Shown in pieces: positions 1-5,637 of a stretch of 7,490 nucleotides of DNA. The stretch lies in assembly GCA_031283865.1 (NCBI GenBank), contig JAITAX010000141.1, positions 1 to 7,490 of the forward strand. The letters run 5' to 3'. The position numbers were made by a program, and so were the translations under genes. How positions within the stretch are numbered: position 1 is the first letter of the stretch; every line of letters starts with the position of its first letter. The stretch comes from Eubacteriales Family XIII. Incertae Sedis bacterium. Lineage in GTDB: Bacteria > Bacillota > Clostridia > Peptostreptococcales > Anaerovoracaceae. Under the pieces are notes generated by a model. The model worked only from the letters and a program-made list of their open reading frames with translations, was not told where the DNA came from and did no database searches.

Positions 1-56
1 GGGATTGTCCAGTTGCGCTTTTTATTTTCGGCGAGTTCGCAAAGCGCTGTTGCGGC

Positions 57-878
57 TCAGGCGCCGGCGGCCGGTGGCTCGGCTCTGTCTTTGCCCAAAG
101 CGGCGGGCGCGTTCGGCCACAGCAGCTTGGTGATGTCGCGGACAATCGCGGGGATGCCGCCCTCGCCGGGTTTTTCCGGGATGAAGCGCTCCATTGCCGG
201 CAGGAAGTTCGCGAGATCGTTCTTCGTGATGTTGTGCCACACGGGGTAGATGTCCTTGTATTCGGAAGTCAGTTCGTCGTAGAGGCAGCGGATGCCGGCG
301 GCCTGCCAGCCGATACGCACAAAGGCGCGCGAGAGGATTACGATGCCGAATTTGTACTTTGTGATGCCGTTTCGTATCCTATCCTCCAGATCGTCGCCGG
401 GTTCCAACATGAAATCGTCGCAGAATACGGGCAGACCCTCGGCCTCAAGGGCCTGCGCGAGCGGCAGGGCCATGTTTTCGCGATCCTTGTAGTAGTGCAG
501 GATGAAAGCCCGCAGCCTGTACTTCTTGGCGGCTTCGGCAAAGCTTTCGACGGGCGTGTTCTTGTCGGAAATCCGCTCGCAGATCGCAGGCTCGATGGGG
601 ACGAGCGCGCCGCCGCCCGCGGGCAGGAATCGCACGAGGGCGCGAATCTTGGAGAAAAAGCTGCCCGAATCGATGATTACGAACCAATGCCCCGCTTCCG
701 GCAGGCTGCTCTTGTAAGGGGAACGCTCTATGTAGCCGCCTGTGAAGCGATGCGGCTTGCGCTCCTTATAGAAAGCGTAGTTTTCCTCGTTCAGGATCAA
801 AACATTGGCCGCATAGCCCAGCGTTACCTCCACTGTGCCGCCGGAAACCGTTCCCAGATCGTACAACAGATATTGCAT
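57..878 (-). CDS. DUF1883-TIR domain protein (273 aa)
   Basis: The N-terminal part, residues ~1-95 (MQYLLYDLGTVSGG, then a stretch like other DUF1883 proteins), is a small beta-rich DUF1883 module. Residues ~118-255 are a TIR domain: first strand RAFILHYY (121-130), helix ENMALPLAQALEAEGLPVF, BB-loop-like DDFMLEPGDDLEDRI (154-168), strand KFGIVILS (176-183), then W191 and PVWHNITK (212-219). A Pro/Ala-rich tail follows. Many bacterial TIR domains cleave NAD+ or make signalling nucleotides from it, with a glutamate about four residues after the conserved Trp. Here that position is Gly195; the nearest acidic residues are D201 and E202. The first-strand SH motif is also altered to LH. The start at 878 has AGGAG a few bases upstream, and the reading frame further upstream looks non-coding in this phase. 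It is the second gene of a unit, 110 bp after its partner. The domain assignment is firm; the biological role is not known and a defence role is inferred. Confidence 0.85.
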   Translation of the reverse strand: MQYLLYDLGTVSGGTVEVTLGYAANVLILNEENYAFYKERKPHRFTGGYIERSPYKSSLPEAGHWFVIIDSGSFFSKIRALVRFLPAGGGALVPIEPAICERISDKNTPVESFAEAAKKYRLRAFILHYYKDRENMALPLAQALEAEGLPVFCDDFMLEPGDDLEDRIRNGITKYKFGIVILSRAFVRIGWQAAGIRCLYDELTSEYKDIYPVWHNITKNDLANFLPAMERFIPEKPGEGGIPAIVRDITKLLWPNAPAALGKDRAEPPAAGA

Positions 879-988
879 GTTTCGCTCTCCTCTTTCGACG
901 CTGTGTCGCTTTCCCTGAAAAAATCTTCGCCTGTTCTCCGCCTTGTGCCGGCTTTGCGCCGATCCCGGCGCCGCGCGCGGCGGATGAT

Positions 989-1501
989 TCAGATGTCCCG
1001 CAGCAGACGGCGGCCCGAGAGAAAGTCGGCGCGCGCCGTTTCGAAAGCCGGCGCGTAGACGCGCATGAAGCGTTCCACGAGGCGCGCCTCGGCTTCCGTC
1101 AGGTCGTATTCCCACATACCGTTCACGCTGCGCATGTTGCTGCCGTCGCCGGCGTTGTAGGCTTCGAGCTTGTCTCCGTAGCGGTTGAACAGAATTTCGT
1201 ACATGCGCCTGCGGTCGGGGGACCGCTGCGAAACGTAGTCCACAAGCAGCCTTTCGGACTGCCCCGACATCACCCTGCCGTGAACGGCATCCTTGACGGC
1301 GGAGCGTTCGATGAGCCGCTCCCATTCGTCCTCGAGCAGGGGGATGTCCCGCTTCGTCGGTATTTTGTTCCAGTTGGGCCTGCCCGGCGGTTTGTCGCCG
1401 CTCTGCCTGCGCACGACGCGGCAGCGAAGTTCGCCGTTCACGCCGCCCTTTCCGCCCGGACCCGGAATCGGCGTCGGTCTGCCCCTTGACGACACGCGCA
1501 T
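989..1501 (-). CDS. Unrecognised 170-aa protein encoded upstream of the TIR gene
   Basis: I do not recognise a family. Residues 1-45 are rich in Gly, Pro and Arg and probably disordered. From about residue 46 the protein looks folded and mainly helical, with a charged segment (LLEDEWERLIERSAVKD), an Arg-rich patch (SQRSPDRRRMYEIL), the segment NRYGDKLEAYNAGDGSN and a C-terminal helix pair (LTEAEARLVERFMRVYAP). There is no signal peptide or membrane segment, so it should be cytoplasmic. The start at 1501 is supported by AGGA 10 bases upstream and by a good promoter at 1555-1583 on the same strand. It is the first gene of the unit and the TIR gene follows after 110 bp, so the two are probably co-transcribed and may work together. 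Coding status is supported by start signals, promoter position and protein-like composition, not by homology. Confidence 0.65.
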   Translation of the reverse strand: MRVSSRGRPTPIPGPGGKGGVNGELRCRVVRRQSGDKPPGRPNWNKIPTKRDIPLLEDEWERLIERSAVKDAVHGRVMSGQSERLLVDYVSQRSPDRRRMYEILFNRYGDKLEAYNAGDGSNMRSVNGMWEYDLTEAEARLVERFMRVYAPAFETARADFLSGRRLLRDI

Positions 1502-1519
1502 TGTTCAAAATCCTTTCCC

Positions 1520-1544
1520 GCCGCAAAGGCTGCTCCCTTGCGGC
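1520..1544 (-). other. Stem-loop in the leader of the TIR unit
   Basis: Read on the minus strand, GCCGCAAGG and CCTTTGCGGC can pair with one mismatch around a loop of about six bases. The hairpin would sit within a few bases of the expected transcript start (about 1548) and ends just before the AAAGGA ribosome binding site of the first gene. There is no T-run after it, so it is not a terminator. A 5'-end stem-loop could stabilise the mRNA or influence translation; this is inference. Confidence 0.45.
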
Positions 1545-1554
1545 TGTTACTACT

Positions 1555-1583
1555 ATATTACTATTTCATCGCGCATATTTCAA
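1555..1583 (-). promoter_or_regulatory. Promoter of the TIR unit (sigma-A type)
   Basis: On the minus strand there is a -35 box TTGAAA (1583-1578), a 17-bp spacer and a -10 box TAATAT (1560-1555). The expected start is near 1548, giving a leader of about 47 nt before the ATG at 1501. The -35 box is one arm of the inverted repeat at 1578-1598. Confidence 0.7.
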
Positions 1584-1598
1584 GAGTCAATCTTGAAA
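1578..1598. promoter_or_regulatory. Perfect inverted repeat between divergent promoters (candidate operator)
   Basis: The arms TTTCAAGA (1578-1585) and TCTTGAAA (1591-1598) are exact reverse complements with a 5-bp spacer. Each arm contains a TTGAAA -35 box, one for each of the two back-to-back promoters. Part of the symmetry follows from having identical divergent -35 boxes, but the match extends two bases further into the centre on both sides. A protein bound here could control both directions at once. Confidence 0.5.
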
Positions 1599-1622
1599 GT
1601 GCGGGGATCGGCGTGGTATACT
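1593..1622 (+). promoter_or_regulatory. Promoter of the FUSC-family gene (sigma-A type)
   Basis: The -35 box is TTGAAA (1593-1598), the spacer is 18 bp, and the -10 box is TATACT (1617-1622). The transcription start expected about seven bases after the -10 box falls at about 1628-1629, which is the ATG itself. Confidence 0.65.
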
Positions 1623-1628
1623 GATAAA

Positions 1629-2141
1629 ATGAGTGAACAAAACAACAAAAGGCACCCGCTGATGATCGGTATGCGGACGGTGAAGACGGCGCTGTCCGTT
1701 CTGATCTGCATGGTGCTGTATCATCTTGCGGCGCCCCTTGGCTACACGACGAATTTCGATACATTTTTGGCCTGCACGGCGGCTGTCATCTGTATGCAGG
1801 ACAGCGTGGAGAAGTCCCTCAAAAGCGGGCGCAACCGCTTGGCGGGAACGGGGATCGGCGCGCTGCTCGGCATGATCTTCCTGTACATCGACATGCTTTT
1901 CAGCAATGACTATCTGATTCTCGCAATCATTGCGCTCGGCGTGATCGCGCTGATAACCACCTGCAATCTGCTGCGGCTCAGCGAGTCCGTTGTGATCGCC
2001 TGCGTGGTCTTTCTGATTATCGCGCTCGAGCAGACCGTAAACGGGCCTTTCATATCGAGCGTGCAGCGCCTCCTCGATACCTCCGTGGGCGTCGGGATCG
2101 CCATAGGCATCAATCATTTTGTGAAGAAACCAAAAAAATAG
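1629..2141 (+). CDS. Small FUSC/aromatic acid exporter (ArAE_1)-like membrane protein (170 aa)
   Basis: The protein carries the N-terminal membrane half typical of the ArAE_1/FUSC family. The family opening is IGMRTVKTALSVLICMVLYHL (13-33). The segment FLACTAAVICMQDSVEKSLKSGRNRLAGT (46-74) leads into hydrophobic helices at ~75-91, 95-113 and 119-134, and the closing motif RLLDTSVGVGIAIGINHF is at 147-164. A Lys-rich tail ends the protein. Full-length family members are usually about twice as long with a soluble C-terminal domain; this short membrane-only form also exists in Gram-positive bacteria and probably works as an oligomer. Transport substrate cannot be told from sequence. ATG 1629 has no Shine-Dalgarno and coincides with the predicted transcription start. 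A second in-frame ATG at 1662 has AAAAGG nine bases upstream and would give 159 aa, so the start is uncertain. The gene is divergent from the TIR unit. Confidence 0.8.
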   Translation: MSEQNNKRHPLMIGMRTVKTALSVLICMVLYHLAAPLGYTTNFDTFLACTAAVICMQDSVEKSLKSGRNRLAGTGIGALLGMIFLYIDMLFSNDYLILAIIALGVIALITTCNLLRLSESVVIACVVFLIIALEQTVNGPFISSVQRLLDTSVGVGIAIGINHFVKKPKK

Positions 2142-2155
2142 ATTTTTTTCTGAAT

Positions 2156-2170
2156 CCCCTTGACAAGGGG
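2156..2170. promoter_or_regulatory. Palindrome CCCCTTGACAAGGGG over the metY -35 box
   Basis: This is a perfect 7-bp inverted repeat around a single central A. It fully covers the TTGACA -35 element at 2160-2165, a position where a bound repressor would block RNA polymerase. The regulator is unknown; a sulfur or methionine regulator would fit the downstream gene, but I do not recognise the motif. Confidence 0.5.
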
Positions 2171-2188
2171 GAAAGACGGCGTTATAAT
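2160..2188 (+). promoter_or_regulatory. Consensus sigma-A promoter of metY
   Basis: TTGACA (2160-2165), a 17-bp spacer and TATAAT (2183-2188) match the consensus exactly. Transcription should begin near 2195, giving a leader of about 100 nt. The promoter starts only 19 bp after the end of the preceding gene, where the only possible terminator is a weak A-run/T-run (2132-2149). Confidence 0.9.
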
Positions 2189-2242
2189 CATAGTAATCAG
2201 ATATGTTATATATGTAATTATCGAGTTTCACAGCGCAAAGGG

Positions 2243-2269
2243 CTGCCGCCTCAATGCCTTGAGGGGCAG
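2243..2269 (+). other. Hairpin in the metY 5' leader
   Basis: CTGCC and then CCTCAA pair with TTGAGG and GGCAG around a TGCC loop, giving an 11-bp stem with one bulged G. It ends 11 bases before the ribosome binding site and has no T-run, so it is not a terminator. An alternative short pairing, CAGC (2231-2234) with GCTG (2242-2245), would compete for part of the stem. It matches no riboswitch class that I recognise. Confidence 0.45.
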
Positions 2270-2293
2270 GAAAAGCAGAGAAAGGAAAACGAA

Positions 2294-3583
2294 ATGGCCG
2301 AAAAGAACACAGCGGCTTGGGCATTTGAAACCAAGCAAATCCACATAGGGCAGGAATCCGCCGACCCTACTACGGACGCCAGAGCGGTCCCCATCTATCA
2401 GACCACGTCTTTCGTGTTTCACAACGCCGACCACGCGGCGGCGCGCTTCGGGCTTGCCGACGCGGGCAACATCTACACGCGCCTGACGAATCCGACGCAG
2501 GACATCCTCGAAAAGCGCGTGGCGGCGCTTGAGGGCGGTTCCGCGGCCTTGGCCGTCGGCTCCGGCGCGGCGGCGCTGACCTACGCGATCCTGAATCTGG
2601 CCTTGGCCGGGGATCACATCGTTTCCGCAAAGACCATCTACGGCGGCAGCTTCAACCTGCTCGATCAGACGCTGCCGAACTACGGCATCACGACCACTTT
2701 CGTGGATCCGGATGTGGAGGGCAGCTTCCAAAACGCAATCAGACCGAATACGAAAGCCATTCTGATCGAATCGCTTGGCAATCCCAATTCCAACGTCATC
2801 GACATCGAGAAGATAGCGAAGATCGCCCACGACAACCGCATTCCGCTCATCGTGGACAACACGTTCACCTCGCCCTACCTGCTCCGCCCCTTTGAGTACG
2901 GCGCGGACATCGTGGTCCATTCCGCCACGAAGTTCCTCGGCGGCCACGGCACAACGCTGGGCGGCATCATCGTCGAGAGCGGCAAGTTCGACTGGGAAGC
3001 GAGCGGCAAATTCCCGCATATCACGGAACCCAACGCGAGCTACCACGGCGTTTCGTTCACAGCCGCCGCAGGTCCTGCGGCTTTCGTGACGCGGATTCGC
3101 GCCGTCCTGCTGCGCGATACGGGCGCGGCGCTCGCGCCGTTCAACGCTTTCCTGCTGCTGCAAGGCATAGAAACGCTCTCGCTGCGCATTGAAAGGCATA
3201 TAGAGAACGCGCTGAAAGTCATCGACTACCTGAAGACGCAGCCAAAGGTCGAGCGCATCAACCATCCCTCCCTGCCCGATCAGCCGAGCCACGCGATTTA
3301 CAACCGGTATTTCCCGAACGGCGCGGGTTCGATCTTCTCCTTTGAAATCAAGGGCGGCGCAGCCGAGGCCAAGGCGTTCATCGACAAGTTGCAGATATTC
3401 TCCCTGCTCGCCAATGTCGCGGACGTCAAGTCCCTCGTGATCCATCCCGCCAGCACGACGCACTCACAGCTTTCGGCGGAGGATCTTCTGGATCAGGGCA
3501 TCAAACCGAACACCGTGCGCCTTTCAATCGGCACGGAGAATATAAAGGATATTATTGCGGATCTGGACCAAGCCTTTCAATAG
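2294..3583 (+). CDS. metY: O-acetylhomoserine aminocarboxypropyltransferase (sulfhydrylase)
   Basis: This PLP enzyme combines O-acetylhomoserine with sulfide (or a thiol) to give homocysteine and acetate, the direct-sulfhydrylation route to methionine, in the cytoplasm. At 429 aa it has the usual MetY length and belongs to the Cys/Met-metabolism PLP family. Visible landmarks are the N-terminal ADPTTDARAVPIYQTTSF (23-40), phosphate-binding YTRLTNPT (61-68), SGAAA (90-94), the ring-stacking region KTIYGGSFNL (113-122), the cofactor aspartate in IVDNTF (D188) and the Schiff-base lysine in SATKFLGGHGTTLGG (K213). The C-terminal part keeps SLVIHPASTTHSQL and the closing VRLSIGTENIKDI. The start at 2294 has AAAGGA seven bases upstream and the family-typical short N-terminus. 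It is transcribed alone from a consensus promoter with a palindrome on the -35 box and a hairpin leader, and ends at a shared bidirectional terminator. MetY is preferred over cystathionine gamma-synthase/lyase because of the length and N-terminus. Confidence 0.96.
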   Translation: MAEKNTAAWAFETKQIHIGQESADPTTDARAVPIYQTTSFVFHNADHAAARFGLADAGNIYTRLTNPTQDILEKRVAALEGGSAALAVGSGAAALTYAILNLALAGDHIVSAKTIYGGSFNLLDQTLPNYGITTTFVDPDVEGSFQNAIRPNTKAILIESLGNPNSNVIDIEKIAKIAHDNRIPLIVDNTFTSPYLLRPFEYGADIVVHSATKFLGGHGTTLGGIIVESGKFDWEASGKFPHITEPNASYHGVSFTAAAGPAAFVTRIRAVLLRDTGAALAPFNAFLLLQGIETLSLRIERHIENALKVIDYLKTQPKVERINHPSLPDQPSHAIYNRYFPNGAGSIFSFEIKGGAAEAKAFIDKLQIFSLLANVADVKSLVIHPASTTHSQLSAEDLLDQGIKPNTVRLSIGTENIKDIIADLDQAFQ

Positions 3584-3594
3584 GCTTCAATAAC

Positions 3595-3630
3595 AAAAAA
3601 AAGCGAAGCCGCCTTTGCCGGGCGGCTTCG
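3595..3630. terminator. Bidirectional Rho-independent terminator between metY and motB
   Basis: CGAAGCCGCC (3604-3613) and GGCGGCTTCG (3621-3630) form a perfect 10-bp GC-rich stem with a 7-base loop. On the minus strand the stem is followed almost at once by eight T residues (complement of 3595-3602), a strong terminator for the motAB unit. On the plus strand the stem lies 20 bases after the metY stop and is followed by a weaker T-containing tail, so it probably serves metY as well. Confidence 0.9.
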
Positions 3631-3690
3631 TTGCGTTCTTGCGCTTGCGGGGTTTCCTGCGGACGGCTCGCGGCCCCGCGCCGCCGGCTG

Positions 3691-4602
3691 TCATTCTTCC
3701 TCCTGCGGCGTTTCCTCTTCCGTTGCCTCCGCTGCGGGCGCGGTCGCCGCGCTGTTCGCGCCGCCGCGGTTCAAGCGTTCCTCAATCGCGTCCATAAACA
3801 GGTTGTCGGGCGGCGCGATGATCTTGGGCCGCGATATGAGCAGTTCGACGCGCCGGTTCAGCTTGCGGCCCTCCGGCGTGTCGTTGGGCGCGATGGGGTG
3901 CAGCTCGCCGTAGGCGCGCGCGCTGAAATGCTCGGGGCTTAGATCGCCGTCCTCGAGCAACATGGCAAGGAAGTTCGTGGCGCGGGCAAAGCTCAAATGC
4001 CAGTTCGAGGGATAGAGGGCGGTGTTTGAGGGGATGTTGTCCGTATAGCCGGCGACGACGACCTCCAGCGGCTCTTCGGGCGTCTGGTTGGCCTGAATCA
4101 AATCGGCCAGCGTGCCGGCCTGTGCGTACATGGTCGATGTAAGCCCCGCGCTGCCCGACTCGAACCAGACGTCGTTCTTCAGCACGACAAGCACGCTTTC
4201 GCCCTCGAATCGGACGGCGATGGTGTCCTCAAGGTTGTTTTCCGTCACGTATTGCGACAGGGATTCAAACAGATTGCCGAGCTGCTGCGCGGCTGCTTCG
4301 GCGGCGGCCTGTTCGTCCGCGGCGGCCTGTTCGCCCTCCTTGCCCGCGTTGGGGTAGGGGAGTTCCCGACCGCCCAGATCGCCGGACCCCTCTCCGCCCA
4401 TGCCCTCCGATGCGATGTCGCTGAAATAGCCGTTGAAAGCCGTGTACAGGGCTTCAGCCATCGAATTGTATTTTTGTTCATCGACCGAACTCGACGCGAA
4501 AAGCACGATGAACAGCGCGAGCAAAAGCGTGAGTATGTCGGCGTAAGGGACCAGCCAACTCTCGTCGGTGTGTTCTTCGTGTTCTTCTTTGCGCTTTGCC
4601 AT
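3691..4602 (-). CDS. motB: Flagellar motor stator protein MotB
   Basis: MotB anchors the MotA/MotB ion channel to peptidoglycan and carries the ion-binding aspartate that drives flagellar rotation. A charged cytoplasmic start (MAKRKEEHEEHTDESW) precedes one membrane helix, WLVPYADILTLLLALFIVLF (16-35), with the essential aspartate at D22 in the PYAD motif. The plug region after it is SSSVDEQKYNSM. Residues ~66-108 are a Gly/Ala/Glu-rich periplasmic linker. The OmpA-like peptidoglycan-binding domain spans ~128-257 with GYTDNIPSN (185-193), SNWHLSFARA (199-208) and YGELHPIAPNDTPEGRKLNRRVELLI (231-256). An acidic tail rich in Glu ends the 303-aa protein. The start at 4602 has AGGAG eight bases upstream. 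It follows motA by 100 bp and ends at a strong terminator. The sequence does not tell whether protons or sodium are used. Confidence 0.95.
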   Translation of the reverse strand: MAKRKEEHEEHTDESWLVPYADILTLLLALFIVLFASSSVDEQKYNSMAEALYTAFNGYFSDIASEGMGGEGSGDLGGRELPYPNAGKEGEQAAADEQAAAEAAAQQLGNLFESLSQYVTENNLEDTIAVRFEGESVLVVLKNDVWFESGSAGLTSTMYAQAGTLADLIQANQTPEEPLEVVVAGYTDNIPSNTALYPSNWHLSFARATNFLAMLLEDGDLSPEHFSARAYGELHPIAPNDTPEGRKLNRRVELLISRPKIIAPPDNLFMDAIEERLNRGGANSAATAPAAEATEEETPQEEE

Positions 4603-4702
4603 AGTCGTTTCTCCTGAGACGCAAACCGCGAATGCCCGCGCGGTGCGCGGATGGGCGGCCTTGCTTCAATGCCGCGCCGTCTATATTGGACGCGGCCCGC
4701 GG

Positions 4703-5467
4703 TCAGCTTGTTTCGCGTTCGCGCGCGGAAATATAGTTGGACAGGTTATCTTTCAACATGCGCGGGTTCATGCCGCGGCATATGCCGACGATGCCCTCCA
4801 TGATGATGGTGCGCACAAGGACCTCCTGTTTCGACTTGCGCTTCAGCTTGTTTGCCATCGGGTGCCACAGCACGTAGCCTGTGAAGATGCCGAGCAGCGT
4901 CGCCACAAAGGCGGCGGCTATGGCGTGGCCGAGGGCCTCCGTATCATCCATATGTCCGAGCGCCGCGATCAGCCCGAGTACGGCGCCGAGTACGCCCAAG
5001 GTCGGCGCGTAGGTGCCGGCCTGCGAAAAGATGTTGGCGTTGGCCGCGTGCCGGCCCTCCATCGCCGCGATGTCGGCCTCCATGGACTCGGCAAGCTGGT
5101 CGCTGTCGACGCCGTCCACAAGCAGTTGCAGACCGCGCGTCAGGAAAGGGTCGCTCTCGTCCGCTATGCGGGCTTCGAGCACCAGCAGACCCTCCCGCCT
5201 TGCCATCTCCGCAAACTCAAGGATTTTTTCGATGGCCTCCTGCGGTGACATGAATTTGGCGCCGCCGAACAGAATTCCGAACAGCCGGCCGATATTTTTC
5301 AGTTCGTTCATCGGCGTGGCAATGGTGACGGCGCCGATTGTTCCCGCTATGATAATCAGAATCGCGGCGGGATTCGCCAAAGCTGTGGGCGACACGCCCT
5401 TGAATACCATTCCGACACCAACCGCCGCGACGCCGATAATAATACCGGCCAGTGATGATATATCCAC
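4703..5467 (-). CDS. motA: Flagellar motor stator protein MotA (GTG start)
   Basis: MotA is the multi-spanning subunit of the stator channel; its cytoplasmic loop pushes the rotor protein FliG. This 254-aa protein has membrane helices at ~4-22 and 33-51, a long cytoplasmic region (~52-148) and helices at ~151-171 and 183-203. The loop keeps the charged pattern MARREGLLVLEARI (88-101), including R90 and E98 at the places known to matter in E. coli MotA. GTYAPTLGVLGAVLGLI (151-167) carries the conserved proline P155. The start is GTG at 5467: the codon directly before it in frame is TAG, so no longer start is possible, and MDISSLAGIIIG matches the family N-terminus. The AAGGAAAGGA ribosome site is rather far away (12 bases from its nearer AGGA). 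It is the first gene of the motAB unit. It lacks signs of a dedicated flagellar sigma promoter. Confidence 0.95.
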   Translation of the reverse strand: MDISSLAGIIIGVAAVGVGMVFKGVSPTALANPAAILIIIAGTIGAVTIATPMNELKNIGRLFGILFGGAKFMSPQEAIEKILEFAEMARREGLLVLEARIADESDPFLTRGLQLLVDGVDSDQLAESMEADIAAMEGRHAANANIFSQAGTYAPTLGVLGAVLGLIAALGHMDDTEALGHAIAAAFVATLLGIFTGYVLWHPMANKLKRKSKQEVLVRTIIMEGIVGICRGMNPRMLKDNLSNYISARERETS

Positions 5468-5499
5468 CTAATTTACACATCCTTTCCTTCGGCAGGATC

Positions 5500-5534
5500 A
5501 AAAATCGACCAAGGGTGCGGTGCGCGTACCCTTG
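5500..5534 (-). other. Hairpin with T-run in the motA leader (possible attenuator)
   Basis: CAAGGGT and ACCCTTG (outer arms 5510-5516 and 5528-5534) form a 7-bp perfect stem whose inner bases can extend it with one mismatch. On the minus strand it is followed, after GTCGA, by five T residues (complement of 5500-5504). It lies between the promoter and the motA start. The five-base gap before the T-run makes it a weak terminator at best; attenuation is an inference. Confidence 0.4.
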
Positions 5535-5584
5535 CGACCGGAAATAAACAGAATACGGTCTTGCTCTGCAAAACCACAATTTAT

Positions 5585-5613
5585 ATTTTACCTTGAATTG
5601 TTATGATTGTCAA
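5585..5613 (-). promoter_or_regulatory. Promoter of motAB (sigma-A type)
   Basis: On the minus strand the -35 box is TTGACA (5613-5608), the spacer is 17 bp and the -10 box is TAAAAT (5590-5585). The start is expected near 5578, about 110 nt before motA. The pattern of the motility sigma factor (TAAA then GCCGATAA) is not seen here. Confidence 0.85.
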
Positions 5614-5637
5614 TCGCCGCGCGCACAGGTTTTTGAA

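Noticed and set aside
1..56. Possible terminator after the TIR gene
   Set aside because: GCGCTTT and AAAGCGC could pair, but the loop is about 18-19 bases and no T-run follows in the minus direction. The real terminator may lie beyond the left edge.
969..982. 14-bp palindrome CGCCGCGCGCGGCG just after the 170-aa gene
   Set aside because: It is a pure G/C string in GC-rich DNA, has no T-run after it on the minus strand, and no promoter elements nearby, so neither terminator nor operator can be supported.
234..1058. Long plus-strand open frame (274 aa) opposite the TIR gene
   Set aside because: It is antisense to the DUF1883-TIR gene, which has recognisable domains and a ribosome site. Its product has no recognisable domain and fits a high-GC shadow frame.
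879..1526. Extension of the TIR reading frame upstream to 1526 (489 aa)
   Set aside because: The extra 216 residues are Arg/Gly/Ala-rich shadow sequence overlapping the 170-aa gene. The start at 878 has a good ribosome site and begins exactly at the DUF1883 domain.
2132..2149. A7/T7 inverted repeat at the end of the FUSC gene as a terminator
   Set aside because: The stem would be only A-T pairs and unstable; at most it is a weak pause site.
2228..3463. 411-aa minus-strand open frame opposite metY
   Set aside because: It is fully antisense to a clear metY; its Arg/Val-rich composition is typical of a complementary frame in GC-rich DNA.
4603..4702. Separate motB promoter in the motA-motB gap
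   Set aside because: No convincing -35/-10 pair is visible. The gap is GC-rich with short self-complementary strings only, so read-through from the motA promoter is the simpler view.
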